Part shown: positions 24,871-34,623 of the stretch, one piece after another
Position numbering within the stretch: position 1 is the stretch's first letter
Layout: each line of letters starts with the position of its first letter
From: Actinoallomurus bryophytorum
GTDB taxonomy: Bacteria; Actinomycetota; Actinomycetes; Streptosporangiales; Streptosporangiaceae
DNA length: 64,000 bases
Assembly: GCF_006716425.1 (NCBI RefSeq)
Contig: NZ_VFOZ01000001.1
Span: 2,604,001 to 2,668,000 of the forward strand
Direction of reading: 5' to 3'
Notes under the pieces: generated by a model
The model's input: only the letters and a program-made list of their open reading frames with translations
The model's database searches: none
What the model was told of the DNA's origin: nothing
Translations under genes and position numbers: made by a program

Positions 24871-24894
24871 GGATATTAATGCATACTAATATCC
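24871..24894. promoter_or_regulatory. XRE operator, perfect dyad
   Basis: GGATATTA-ATGCATAC-TAATATCC has 8-bp perfect arms around an 8-nt spacer. It starts 5 bp upstream of the XRE start codon and is AT-rich compared with its surroundings. Confidence 0.7.
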
Positions 24895-25212
24895 CGTGCA
24901 ACGGTTCGCTGCCCTGGGCACCAAAAAGCCGCCAGCCCCTCCGAAAGGAACCGGGCGGTCTCGTGACAGGGTGGCCCGGCGCCCAGTAGGAACCGCCGGA
25001 GCCTTAGAGCGTGTTTGAGAACGGCCCTACTCGCCACCGCACTGACGAGGGGTGTTCGAGTAAAACCGGGAATAGAACCCGCAGTGGCACGGGGTTGCAG
25101 ACTGGATCCGTTGCGACATCGAAGCGAACACTGACGCCGCGGTCACGACGGTCAATCAGATCCACGCCGCCCCACCGTCTTAAGCGGTGGTGTGATCGAG
25201 CGATTGACCTTA
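24895..25212. other. Intergenic in AICE cargo
   Basis: About 320 bp without a convincing gene. A GC-rich hairpin-like stretch (CCGCCAGCCCC / CCGGGCGGT, about 24924-24960) follows the operator, and a GAGCGTGTTTGAGAACGG motif near 25008 resembles some IS ends. Nothing more is supported. Confidence 0.35.
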
Positions 25213-25854
25213 CTATCGCTGGACGCCAAGGATCTGTTCAAGAAGCGATTCGACGGTTTCGATGCCATCAGATACCAAGATCCGTCGAGTCTCACGATTA
25301 TTCACGGGGAGGCTCTTATCTTCTATCATTTCCTTGACCTTCTCCTGAGTTTCATAAAGATCAAGCCAACCAAGTTGGCCGGTGCGAGCAGCAATGGCCG
25401 CAGCTACCTGCCGACTAAAAATGTCGTAGCCGAAAGCAACGGCGACTGCGGCGAGTACCATATCAAGGCCGTGCTTACTGCGAGTCGCTCGTCGCGGTGA
25501 AGTTAGCGGAAGCTCAGCCATGGCTGCTTTAAGCGATACCACTGAGCCCATTGCCTTACGAGCTGCATCCACCGTGAAAGGTTCGAGTCTTTTCCTGGTG
25601 TCACCATCTGCAATGATCTCCGAAGTGGCTTCATCCGAAGAGACTTCTTCGGCCTCGAATCGCGTTTCGGCAAGAGCCTCCTGCACCTCTCGAGTCTCTT
25701 CAGCAAGTTTCATATTTATGCCCATGGCGTCAATCGACCGCGCGCGCCGAAGGGCGTCTCGTATCTGGTTACGAAAAACTACGATGACCAAAACTGCGGT
25801 CATCGGCCACACAGATGCTTTCCAATAATCCAAGATGAGCTTCGATATTTCCAC
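25213..25854 (-). CDS. Membrane-anchored protein of unknown function
   Basis: The 213-aa protein has one N-terminal transmembrane segment (VWPMTAVLVIVVFRNQI, about residues 14-30), then a charged coiled-coil-like stretch (REVQEALAETRFEAEEVSSDEATSE), and a helical C-terminal domain (VDAARKAMGSVVSLKAAMAELP, DMVLAAVAVAFGYDIFSR, RRILVSDGIETVESLLEQI). Topology suggests a cytoplasmic helical domain tethered to the membrane. No family recognised. It sits between the NTase/XRE cargo and the restriction system, on the opposite strand; a defence function is only inferred from neighbours. Confidence 0.6.
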   Translation of the reverse strand: MEISKLILDYWKASVWPMTAVLVIVVFRNQIRDALRRARSIDAMGINMKLAEETREVQEALAETRFEAEEVSSDEATSEIIADGDTRKRLEPFTVDAARKAMGSVVSLKAAMAELPLTSPRRATRSKHGLDMVLAAVAVAFGYDIFSRQVAAAIAARTGQLGWLDLYETQEKVKEMIEDKSLPVNNRETRRILVSDGIETVESLLEQILGVQR

Positions 25855-26558
25855 TCAAGACCCCTTCGACAGACCAGGCCCGTCGACGGTACCCGCACCT
25901 CCTGGCACGACAAACTCTCCGCCGATGCTGCTGCGATGTTTCCAGAGGCTGCATGCCCGACCGGGTCGTTAGCTCGACCAGCACCGATCTGGCTCCTGAC
26001 AGGTTTGGTGCCGCTCTCACCGCTCCCGACCGATCGTGACCCAGGCCACTTGTTCACACAAATGGTGATCAACTCGACATCCCGATCGACAAGCTGCGCT
26101 AGAGCGACCCGGTCCAGCTAGACCATCCCGACATCGAACCTCGTCCCTCTACGCCTGGCCGCTCGCCTCCGCTTCATCCACGGCGACCAAAGCACGCCGA
26201 GTGTCCAAGGGCAAGCGGACCCGGAGCGCAGGGCCGGCCACGGCCCGAGCACCGAAAGCCGCGCGGCAGCGATCGCCCCCGGCCACGACTGGCGATAACC
26301 ACAAGCGTCGATCATCTTGAACAGCAACCGCCCGAACGACGCTGCGTGACCTTTCGTTGCTCGCGCTTCGTGTCGCCGCCCTCCGCTACGGTGCGGGCGG
26401 ACCTGAAACTCCGCCTGACTCCCGCGTACGCAGGAGGCCGAGGTGCGCGAAGATGGCCTCATGACGCCCCGTTAGCGATGTGCGTTGCTTTGCGGGGCGC
26501 GACTACCCCAGTGGGCCGGCGCAGCCATACACGTTGAGTGATTCCCGTGAGGAGCCTT
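25855..26558. other. Intergenic upstream of hsdM with cargo-flank repeat copy B1
   Basis: About 700 bp without a convincing gene. The stretch at 26215-26295 resembles 33785-33865: (T/P)(D/E)RRAGHGP in one frame, with about 75% identity over 80 bp. The hsdM promoter must lie here. The rest shows no recognised feature. Confidence 0.5.
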
Positions 26559-28304
26559 GTGAGCACGCTCGGTAGTTTCATCTGGTCGATCGCCGAACAG
26601 CTTCGGGGTCCCTACCGCCCCAACCAGTACGGGAACGTGATCCTTCCGTTCACGATCCTTCGGCGCCTCGACTGCATCCTGGAGCCGGACCGCGAGACCG
26701 TCCGAGACCTGGCTGCGGCATACGAGAACCCGAGCCGGCTCCGGATCGAGGTCAAGAAGGCCACCGGCCGACCGTTCTACAACACGTCGAAGTACAGCTT
26801 CGCCAACCTTCTGAAGGACGCGGACGGGCTCGAGGACAACCTCGTCGACTACGTCGACCGGTTCTCCGCCGATGTCGATGTGTTCGAGTACTTCGACTTC
26901 AAAAAGGAGATCATCGCCCTGGAGAAAGCCGGTCTCCTGCGCGAGATCGTGAAGTCCTTCGGCGCCGTCGACCTGCACCCCGATGTCGTTTCCAACGCCG
27001 ACATGGGGGACGCGTTCGAGTACATCATCCGCAAGTTCAACGAGGCCGCGAACGAGACCTCCGGTGACCACTACACGCCGCGTGACGCGATCCGGCTGCT
27101 GGTCGACCTACTCTTCGCCGAGAAGGACGCCGACCTGACCGAGTCGGGCATCGTCCGCACGCTCTACGACCCCACCGCCGGCACCGGCGGCATGCTCTCC
27201 CTGGCCGAGGAGCACCTGCTCGCACAGAACCCGGACGCCCGGCTGAGCCTGTACGGCCAGGAGTACAACCCGCAGTCGTACGCGATCTGCAAGTCCGACC
27301 TGCTCGCCAAGGGCCACGACGCGTCCAACATCGCCTTCGGCAACACACTCACCAACGACGCCTTTAAGGGCCGCCAGTTCGACTTCTGCATGTCCAACCC
27401 GCCGTACGGCGTCGACTGGAAGCAGTACGCCAAGGCCGTCACCAAAGAGCGCGACGAGGCAGGCCCGTACGGCCGCTTCGCGCCAGGCCTGCCCGCCACC
27501 TCGGACGGGCAGATGCTCTTCCTGCTGCACCTGGTGCACAAGATGCGCGCCCCCGAGGACGGCGGCGGCCGGGTTGGGATCGTCATGAACGGCTCGCCGC
27601 TCTTCAACGGGGCCGCCGAGTCCGGCCCGTCCAACATCCGCAAGTGGCTGGTGGAGAACGACCTGGTCGAGGCGATCGTCGCGCTGCCGACCAACATGTT
27701 CTTCAACACCGGCATCGCCACCTACATCTGGATCCTCGACAACACCAAGCACCCCGACCGCAAGGGCCTGGTCCAGCTCATCGACGGCACCTCGTTCTGG
27801 ACCAAGATGCGCAAGAACCTCGGCAACAAGAACCGCGAACTCAGCGACACCGACCGCGCCAAAGTTCTCCGCCTGTACGCCGACTTCACCGACGCCGACC
27901 CCGACTACTCCAAAGTGCTGCGCAACGACGAGTTCGGCTACTGGACCATCACCATCGAACGCCCTCTGCTGGACGAGGACGGAAAGCCCGTCGTCGACCG
28001 CAAGGGGAAGCCGAAGCCTGACTCCAAGAAGCGCGACACTGAGAACGTGCCCTTCACCTACGGCGGCTCGACCGCCGGACCTGCGGGCAAGGCCGAGGTG
28101 ATCCAGACATACTTTGGCACAGAGGTGAAGCCACACGTTCCCGACGCCTGGATCGACTGGGCAAAGATCAAGACCGGCTGCGAGATCCCCTTCACTCGTT
28201 ACTTCTACGAGTACATTCCACCTCGCCCTCTCGCAGAGATCGACGCTGACCTGGAGAAGCAGGTCGCCAAGATCCTTGACCTGCTGCGGGAGGTCGAGCA
28301 GTGA
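26559..28304 (+). CDS. hsdM: Type I restriction-modification system, methyltransferase subunit HsdM
   Basis: The 581-aa protein has an N-terminal HsdM-type helical domain (FIWSIAEQLRGPYRPNQYGNVILPFTILRRLD). The SAM-dependent N6-adenine methyltransferase core shows DPTAGTGGM (motif I, from about residue 204) and NPPYG (motif IV, residues 280-284). GTG 26559 is chosen because GTGAGGAG precedes it at the right spacing; the upstream GTG at 26538 lacks a site. The last codon overlaps the hsdS start. It methylates the target adenines and forms the M2S1 or R2M2S1 complex with HsdS and HsdR. Confidence 0.93.
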   Translation: MSTLGSFIWSIAEQLRGPYRPNQYGNVILPFTILRRLDCILEPDRETVRDLAAAYENPSRLRIEVKKATGRPFYNTSKYSFANLLKDADGLEDNLVDYVDRFSADVDVFEYFDFKKEIIALEKAGLLREIVKSFGAVDLHPDVVSNADMGDAFEYIIRKFNEAANETSGDHYTPRDAIRLLVDLLFAEKDADLTESGIVRTLYDPTAGTGGMLSLAEEHLLAQNPDARLSLYGQEYNPQSYAICKSDLLAKGHDASNIAFGNTLTNDAFKGRQFDFCMSNPPYGVDWKQYAKAVTKERDEAGPYGRFAPGLPATSDGQMLFLLHLVHKMRAPEDGGGRVGIVMNGSPLFNGAAESGPSNIRKWLVENDLVEAIVALPTNMFFNTGIATYIWILDNTKHPDRKGLVQLIDGTSFWTKMRKNLGNKNRELSDTDRAKVLRLYADFTDADPDYSKVLRNDEFGYWTITIERPLLDEDGKPVVDRKGKPKPDSKKRDTENVPFTYGGSTAGPAGKAEVIQTYFGTEVKPHVPDAWIDWAKIKTGCEIPFTRYFYEYIPPRPLAEIDADLEKQVAKILDLLREVEQ

Positions 28305-29548
28305 CCGGGCCACTGTGGACGAGATTGCCGGACGGTTGGCTGACTGGCCAGGTCAGGAATGTCGCGACGGTTACGCTCGGCAAGATGCTCCAGAGCAAGG
28401 ACAGCGGCAGTGACATGCCCACGCCATACATGCGCGCAGCCAACGTGCAACCCAATGGCGTGCTTGCCCTCGACGACGTGAACGAGATGTGGTTCAGCGA
28501 AGCTGAACTGGAGCAGTTGAGCATTCGGGCGGGCGATGTCGTCGTTGTCGAAGGCGGGCAAGGCGGATTCGGCCGTGCTGCCTACGTCGAAAACGACCTT
28601 CCGGGCTGGGGTTTCCAGAATTCAATCAACCGACTCCGCCCCATCGGCGACTTCGATGGACGCTTCATCGCGTTCTACCTCATCGCGCTGCGGGCAAGCG
28701 GCTACATCCGCGCCTACTGCAACGTCGTGTCGATGCCACACCTTACGGCCGAAAAGCTCGCACGCATACCGATCCCGCTGCCGCCGGTGAAGCAGCAGCG
28801 CGCCATCGCCGACTACCTCGACCGAGAGACCGCCCGCATCGATACGCTCATCGAGGAGCAGCAGACCCTTGTCAGACTCCTCGCTGAGCGCCGTGTTGCT
28901 GTCATGGCGGATCCATTCGGTCAGGCACATCCAACGGCGCCCCTTGGCGCGGTGCTTGAGGAACTGATCGATCACAGGGGAAAGACGCCTGGCAAGGTTG
29001 GGGACAAGACCGACGACTTCACCGATGAGGGCGTGCCTGTTGTTTCGGCCATTCACATTAAGAACGGACAGATCTCCTGGGATGAGCGTGAGCGGTTTGT
29101 GCCCTACTGGATGTTCGAGAAGTGGATGCCCGTTCGGCTGCGCACAGGGGATGTGCTGCTCACATCGGAAGCACCGCTGGGCAACGTTGCGCAGGTTCCC
29201 ACAGACGCGCCTCTTGTCTTGAGTCAGCGTCTGTTCGCACTTCGGAGCCGTGAAGATATTCTGGACTCCACCTACCTCCGGTTCTTCCTTGAAAGTGACC
29301 GAGGTCAAGCGCTCTTGCGGGATGGAGCAAGCGGGTCCACCGTCTCGGGTATCCGGCAGTCGAGATTGGTGCAAGTTCCGGTGCCAGTCCCTCCAGTCGA
29401 TGAGCAGCGCCGAGTTTCACAGCGGATCAGGGAGCAGATCACAAAGATCGACACACTCATGGCCGAAACCGCACGGTTCGTCGAGCTATCGAAGGAACGC
29501 CGCGCGGCGCTGATCACGGCCGCAGTGACTGGCCAGATCGACGTATGA
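28301..29548 (+). CDS. hsdS: Type I restriction-modification system, specificity subunit HsdS
   Basis: The 415-aa protein holds two target-recognition domains (about residues 1-160 and 205-370), each followed by a conserved helix. The central helix is AIADYLDRETARIDTLIEEQQTLVRLL and the C-terminal one is RVSQRIREQITKIDTLMAETARFVELS, the paired spacers that set bipartite recognition. The GTG start overlaps the hsdM stop by 4 bases (GTGA). The second domain includes SGSTVSGIRQSRLVQVPVPVPP, typical of S subunits. The bipartite DNA sequence recognised cannot be read from the protein. Confidence 0.93.
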   Translation: MTGPLWTRLPDGWLTGQVRNVATVTLGKMLQSKDSGSDMPTPYMRAANVQPNGVLALDDVNEMWFSEAELEQLSIRAGDVVVVEGGQGGFGRAAYVENDLPGWGFQNSINRLRPIGDFDGRFIAFYLIALRASGYIRAYCNVVSMPHLTAEKLARIPIPLPPVKQQRAIADYLDRETARIDTLIEEQQTLVRLLAERRVAVMADPFGQAHPTAPLGAVLEELIDHRGKTPGKVGDKTDDFTDEGVPVVSAIHIKNGQISWDERERFVPYWMFEKWMPVRLRTGDVLLTSEAPLGNVAQVPTDAPLVLSQRLFALRSREDILDSTYLRFFLESDRGQALLRDGASGSTVSGIRQSRLVQVPVPVPPVDEQRRVSQRIREQITKIDTLMAETARFVELSKERRAALITAAVTGQIDV

Positions 29549-29558
29549 GGAGCATGTG

Positions 29559-32500
29559 ATGGCCGACCACAACGAGGTCGTCTTCGAGGCCGAGATCTGC
29601 GAGCACCTCGCGGCCCACGGGTGGCTCTATTCGGCAAATGACACGGGCTATGACCGTGAGCGGGCGTTGTTCCCCGAGGATCTGTTCGCGTGGCTGGAGG
29701 CGACCCAGAAGCTGGCGTACGAGAAGGCGTTAAAGGCGGCTGGGTCGCGGGTGAAATTCCTCGATGTGTTGAGCACGGCGCTCGATAAGCCGCTGGAACA
29801 TGGCGGTGGGATACTGAGCATCCTGCGGAGCGGGGTGCGGTACGTCGGCGGTGGCCGATTGAAGATGGCGCAGTTCCGGCCCGAGACGACGCTGAACGCG
29901 ACGACGAACGCCGAGTATGCGGCGATGCGGGTTCGAGTAATGCGACAGGTGCATTTCTCGACCGCTGACCAGCGCAGCATCGACCTGGTGTTCTTCGTCA
30001 ACGGGCTCCCGGTCGCAACGGTGGAGCTGAAGACCGACTTCACCCAGTCGCTGGACGAGGCGGTCCAGCAGTACCGCAAGGACCGCAGCCCGCTGACGAA
30101 AGGTCGGCCGGAGCCGCTGCTGTCGTTCGGGCATCGGGCGTTGGTCCACTTCGCCGTCTCCAACGACCTGGCCGCGATGACCACCCGACTGGAGGGTGAG
30201 AAGACGCACTTCCTGCCGTTCAACACCGGCTACGACGACGGCGCCGGGAACCCGCCCGGCGCCGACGGGAAGGCGGCGACGGCGTACCTGTGGGAGCGGG
30301 TCTGGGAGAAGCACGCATGGCTCAACATCATCGGCCGGCTGATGATCGTGGAGACCAAGGAGGAGTGGGATGTCGCGACCGGCACGTCGGTGCGTCGTAC
30401 GAGCATGCTGTTCCCCCGGTTCCACCAGTGGGAGGCGGTCACGAACATCGTGGCCGCCGTGGCTGAGGAGGGTGTCGGCCAGCGCTACTTGATCGAGCAC
30501 TCCGCTGGGTCGGGGAAGACGAACACGATCGCCTGGACGGCGCACCGTCTCGCCCGGCTGCACGTCAACGACGAGAAGGTCTTCGACTCGGTCATCGTGG
30601 TCGTCGACCGCACGGTACTCGACGGGCAGCTCCAGGACGCGATCCAGCAGATGGACGGCTCCAAGAAAATCGTCACGACGATCAGCCCCGAGGACGTGCG
30701 CAAGGCCGGCGCGAAGTCGAAGTCCGGCCTGCTGGCCCAGGCGCTGAAGAACGGCGAGTTGATCATCGCGGTGACGGTGCAGACCTTCCCGTACGCACTC
30801 GATGAGATCCGGGCCGACTCCGGCCTGAAAGGCAAGCGGTTCGCCGTCATCGCCGATGAGGCACACTCCTCGCAGTCCGGGCAGATCTCCTCGAAGCTGA
30901 AGCAGGTCCTGACCGCCGACGAGATAAAAGAGATCGAGGAAGGTGGCCCGGTCGACGTCGAGACGGTCCTGGCCTCGGAGATGACCGAGCGGGCCGAGTC
31001 GGAGAACATCTCCTACTTCGCTTTCACCGCGACCCCGAAGAACAAGACCCTGGAGCTGTTCGGCCGCAAGGGACCGGACGGCAAGCCGCGTGAGTACCAC
31101 CTGTACTCGATGAAGCAGGCGATCGAGGAGGACTACATCCTCGACGTGCTCAAGGGCTACCAGTCCTACGACACCGCGTTGAAGATCGCCGGCAAGGCCG
31201 AGAGCGGCGACGGTGGCGAGGTCGAGGAGTCGGCGGCGCGTAAGGGGCTGATGCGGTGGGTGCAACTGCACCCGACCAACATCAGCCAGAAGGTGCAGAT
31301 CATCGTCGAGCACTTCCACGCCAACGTCGCCCACCTCCTGGAGGGCAAGGCGAAGGCGATGGTCGTCACCGACTCGCGCAAGGCCGCGGTGAAGTACAAG
31401 AAGGCGATCGACGCCTACATCGCCAAGCGGGCCGCCAAGGACGCGTCGTACGACTACCGGACCCTGGTCGCGTTTTCCGGGTCGGTGTCGATGGCCGAGA
31501 ACGAGAAGTGGAGCCAAGACTGGGGGCCGACGCCGTCCAAGGACGACGAGTTCACCGAGACCACCATGAACCCCGGAGCGGGCGCCGACCTGGCCGCGGC
31601 GTTCAAGGGCGAGACGTACAAGATCATGCTGGTCGCCAATAAGTTCCAGACCGGCTTCGACCAACCGCTGCTCTCGGCGATGTACGTCGACAGGAAGCTC
31701 TCCGGGGTCACCGCCGTGCAGACGCTCTCCCGGCTCAACCGCACCCACCGCACGGCCGGCGGGGAGAAGAAGGCGAAGACGTTCATCATCGACTTCGTTA
31801 ACAAGCCCGACGACATCAGGACCGCTTTCGAGCCGTACTTCACCAACGCCACCCTGGAGACCGAGACCGACCCGTACGTCGTCGTACATCTCGCGAACAA
31901 GCTCGCCCAGGCGGGGATCTACACCGAGGAGCAGGTCCGCCAGGTCGCCGGGCTGTGGGTCGCCCGCAAGGGCAACAACGCGCTCTCGGCGGCGATTAGC
32001 CCCGCCCAGCACGACTTCCGGCGTCGCTACGCGGCAGCGATCGAGGCCGAGGACAAGGTCACGCTAAATAACCTCGACCTCTTCCGAAAGGATGTCTCCA
32101 CCTACGTCAGGCTCTACGACTTCATGAGCCAGATCGTCGACTACGGCGACGCGTACATGGAGATGCTCTCGATCTTCCTCCGACTCTTGGAGAAGGTCAT
32201 TGCCGAGTCCTCCTGGAGCGCCGACGTCGACCTTTCCGACGTGGTCTTGGTCGGGGTGAAGCACACCAAGAAGATCGCCGTCGATATCTCTCTGATCGGA
32301 GACGGCGAGTTGAAGGGGATCAGCGGAGCAGGTACCGGCACCAAGAAGGAGCCGAAGTATGTCGCGCTCCAGGTCGTCATCGACAAGATGAACGACCTCT
32401 TCGGCGCCGAGTCGTTCGCCGAGTCCCAGATCCGGGAGTTCGTGCAGGGTCTCGTGCAGCGGCTGCTCGCCAACCCTAACCTGGTCCAGCAGACCCAGGT

Positions 32501-32687
32501 GAACTCGAAGAAGCAGTTCATGGAGTCGCAGGACTTCCAGGCCGCCGTCACCGAGGCCATCGCCGACAACCAGGAGGCGCACAACACCATGGCCGACTAC
32601 TTCTTCACCGACGGGCCTGCGATCAACGGGATCATCGTGGCGCTCGCCGACGCGTTCTACGAGACCGCGATCGACAAGAACGCCTGA
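29559..32687 (+). CDS. hsdR: Type I restriction enzyme, motor/endonuclease subunit HsdR
   Basis: The 1042-aa subunit has an N-terminal nuclease domain with the D..ExK motif (SIDLVFFVNGLPVATVELKTDF), a superfamily 2 helicase motor with Walker A HSAGSGKT (about residues 314-321), DEAH (433-436) and FTATPKNK, and a C-terminal helicase lobe (ANKFQTGFDQPLLSAMYVD). The ATG at 29559 directly follows a GTG at 29556, so the start is one of the two; GAGGAGC lies upstream. It cuts distant from the HsdS site after ATP-driven translocation. With hsdM and hsdS it forms an intact three-gene operon. Confidence 0.95.
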   Translation: MADHNEVVFEAEICEHLAAHGWLYSANDTGYDRERALFPEDLFAWLEATQKLAYEKALKAAGSRVKFLDVLSTALDKPLEHGGGILSILRSGVRYVGGGRLKMAQFRPETTLNATTNAEYAAMRVRVMRQVHFSTADQRSIDLVFFVNGLPVATVELKTDFTQSLDEAVQQYRKDRSPLTKGRPEPLLSFGHRALVHFAVSNDLAAMTTRLEGEKTHFLPFNTGYDDGAGNPPGADGKAATAYLWERVWEKHAWLNIIGRLMIVETKEEWDVATGTSVRRTSMLFPRFHQWEAVTNIVAAVAEEGVGQRYLIEHSAGSGKTNTIAWTAHRLARLHVNDEKVFDSVIVVVDRTVLDGQLQDAIQQMDGSKKIVTTISPEDVRKAGAKSKSGLLAQALKNGELIIAVTVQTFPYALDEIRADSGLKGKRFAVIADEAHSSQSGQISSKLKQVLTADEIKEIEEGGPVDVETVLASEMTERAESENISYFAFTATPKNKTLELFGRKGPDGKPREYHLYSMKQAIEEDYILDVLKGYQSYDTALKIAGKAESGDGGEVEESAARKGLMRWVQLHPTNISQKVQIIVEHFHANVAHLLEGKAKAMVVTDSRKAAVKYKKAIDAYIAKRAAKDASYDYRTLVAFSGSVSMAENEKWSQDWGPTPSKDDEFTETTMNPGAGADLAAAFKGETYKIMLVANKFQTGFDQPLLSAMYVDRKLSGVTAVQTLSRLNRTHRTAGGEKKAKTFIIDFVNKPDDIRTAFEPYFTNATLETETDPYVVVHLANKLAQAGIYTEEQVRQVAGLWVARKGNNALSAAISPAQHDFRRRYAAAIEAEDKVTLNNLDLFRKDVSTYVRLYDFMSQIVDYGDAYMEMLSIFLRLLEKVIAESSWSADVDLSDVVLVGVKHTKKIAVDISLIGDGELKGISGAGTGTKKEPKYVALQVVIDKMNDLFGAESFAESQIREFVQGLVQRLLANPNLVQQTQVNSKKQFMESQDFQAAVTEAIADNQEAHNTMADYFFTDGPAINGIIVALADAFYETAIDKNA

Positions 32688-32701
32688 GGCTCCCCCTCTG
32701 G

Positions 32702-32725
32702 CCTCTTCGTCCCGAACTACCGGCG
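32702..32725. repeat. Cargo-flank repeat copy A2
   Basis: Exact 24-base match to 21926-21949, 10.8 kb away, with partial similarity extending about 45 bp downstream (CTGCTCCGACGTGAGG against CTGCTCGGACGTGTGG). The two copies bracket the NTase module, XRE gene, membrane gene and the type I system. Confidence 0.65.
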
Positions 32726-33784
32726 GGACCGTGGCCAGCGCTAGCCCGCCCTGCTCCGACGTGAGGCGGCGTTCCTAGTGCGATGAACTCGGTCGCCAGT
32801 ACCCCGAGATTGTCCGTCCGGCCGATGTAGTCGACCCGGCTTCGCGCCGGCATCGATGCTCGCCGCCGTCAGGTCAACTCGTGCCGTGGGCGGCATCTGC
32901 GAGGACATCATGATGCGCGGCAAGAAGACGTCGATCATCTTCACGACGTGCTCCCTGGCGGCCGGACGCCGAAGCAGCCCTTCTGAACAGGGATGCACGG
33001 GGAGATCGATACAAGTTCGCAGTGGGTCTTTGACCGACGAAAAGTTCTATTGCTCACCCTAAGTGCGCGAGCTACCACACTCGGCGTCCAGAATGGCCTG
33101 TTCGCACCCGAGTACGAAACAACTTCAGGGGGCATTCCGGGCATCTGGGGGTTCGTCGGCGCACGACTGTCGTGCTGCGCGGTACCGTCTTCAACATCAC
33201 CACCGAGTGGTCCACACAGCCGTCGCGGTACCGGTCGACTGCGTGGACAGTCGCCGGGCCGGTCAACCAGACCGGTACCGAGGCCGACCTCAGCGGGTCG
33301 GCACGTGGAGGTGATGCAGATGCGGGACAAGCGCCCGCCGTCTGGAGATCCGTGGAGGGCCGGTACGTTCTTCGTCACCCTGGCGAGGTTCGTGCTCGAC
33401 CTGTTCCGCGGTGACGGCCCTGGGCCTCTCCTCTGACGAGGAGAGGATCCCAGAGCCACCGTTAGGGATGCCCTCGCGTTGCGCCTTGGCCGGGTCAGCG
33501 CGGGGGCCATCTCTATGTGTACCCACAGTACAGGTGTGGGTGGTTTGTTACGTATGCCCCTTTTGTCGCCAAAAGTTGTTCATGATGATTACAGCAGCTT
33601 TCATCAACTTGCACCAAGCTATAGCCGCAGAACGCTGCCTGACCTGCCATAACACGCTGTCGCGTGTGCTGCCAAGTTCGTGCTAGGTAGTCGGGCGCGC
33701 AGGCGTGAACCAGGGCAAAGCGTGCAGCAGTCCTTAGGTAGCTTCGGCGCGACTTGCTTCCTTGGCTCAGGGTTGCGGTGTCGA

Positions 33785-33865
33785 TCACGGACCGCAGGGC
33801 TGGCCATGGCCCGAGGACCGGAATCGCCGCGTTAGCCGATCGCCCAAACCAATGCCGGGCTGGTA
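33785..33865. repeat. Cargo-flank repeat copy B2
   Basis: About 75% identical over 80 bp to 26215-26295: both contain CGCAGGGC(C/T)GGCCA(C/T)GGCCCGAG. One frame reads RRAGHGP in both. It may be a fragment of an ancestral gene or end of an inserted element. Confidence 0.55.
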
Positions 33866-34215
33866 CCACCTACAGTCATCGTCACGGCCTCAGCCTCGAG
33901 AACTCCATTTCTTCCCCCGTCCTCCTCGTAGCTGCCATACCCCAAGGCTGCGGCTGGCGGGTCAAGACTCGACGTTGTCGACCGCGTAGCGGCTTGGTCT
34001 TGACGCGCCGGACGTGGCCGGGAGACTCGTGCAGCGTGGAGAACGGGATGAACGGGATCGAGGGGCTTCTCTCGCCTTCTTGGGTGCCTCTGTGCTGCTG
34101 GGCGGTCGGCCGGTTCGGGACGGGTCGGCCCGAAGAGGCCGCATGCCCGGCCCGAGGGCGGCCGGCCACCGGCGGTCCGCGTAGCGGAGCGCCCTTGAAG
34201 ACGTAGAGAAAGTTC

Positions 34216-34623
34216 TCATCCGGCGACGTCGTTGGCGCCGTCCGTGCTCGGGTGATGCTTGACACTCGGCCCGGGACGTTCGGCTCCGCCGCGGGGTCTC
34301 AAGGTCGTGTGTCTTGCGAGGATGCGGCGCATGGCGCCGTAGGTGGATTCGAACCGCTCGGCGACCTGGCGGACGCTCCAGCCCTGGTCGTACAGCCGGA
34401 CGGCGTCTTGTTCGAGTTGCTGCTGCTCGGCAGAGGTCTCGTCGAGGCCGAGGAGTTCACCTACATCGCTCGCGCGGTAGCGGCGGTGGCCGCCGGGGGT
34501 CATTAAGGGTTGTAGCTGGCCCGTACGGGCCCATCGGGCGATGGTGGCCGGGCGTACGCCGAACAGGGCCGCTACCTCACGCGGCCGCAGCAACGGCTCG
34601 TCAGGTTCTGAAGCAAAGCGCAT
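34216..34623 (-). CDS. BldC/MerR-type helix-turn-helix protein
   Basis: The 135-aa protein has an N-terminal MerR/BldC-like winged HTH (LLRPREVAALFGVRPATIARWARTGQLQPLMTPGGHRRYR, about residues 10-50), then DVGELLG, then a second helix-turn-helix-like stretch (AVRLYDQGWSVRQVAERFESTYGAMRRILARH). The ATG at 34623 was taken since the first HTH starts shortly after. Such proteins are common regulators in AICE and actinomycete plasmid backbones. It is read away from the ATPase gene at 34815. Confidence 0.8.
   Translation of the reverse strand: MRFASEPDEPLLRPREVAALFGVRPATIARWARTGQLQPLMTPGGHRRYRASDVGELLGLDETSAEQQQLEQDAVRLYDQGWSVRQVAERFESTYGAMRRILARHTTLRPRGGAERPGPSVKHHPSTDGANDVAG

Larger units (their letters stand above)
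32688..34215. other. 1.5-kb region without clear gene, with cargo-flank repeats A2 and B2
   Basis: Between hsdR and the MerR-like gene. It starts with repeat copy A2 (32702-32725) and contains copy B2 (about 33785-33865). A 42-codon ORF at 33311-33436 (MQMRDKRPPSGDPWRAGTF then FVTLARFVLDLFRGDG) might be real. The rest looks like degraded DNA. No intact gene can be supported. Confidence 0.45.

Noticed and set aside
29730-32012. 760-codon minus-strand ORF across hsdR
   Set aside because: Shadow of the HsdR reading frame; composition is Val/Leu/Arg-rich repeats without domain logic.
32993-33436. 147-codon plus ORF after hsdR
   Set aside because: Low-complexity middle; only the last 42 codons look plausible, so no confident gene was called.
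33513-33869. 118-codon minus ORF after hsdR
   Set aside because: Shares only a short segment with 26118-26462; no domain. Read instead as a degraded repeat (B2).
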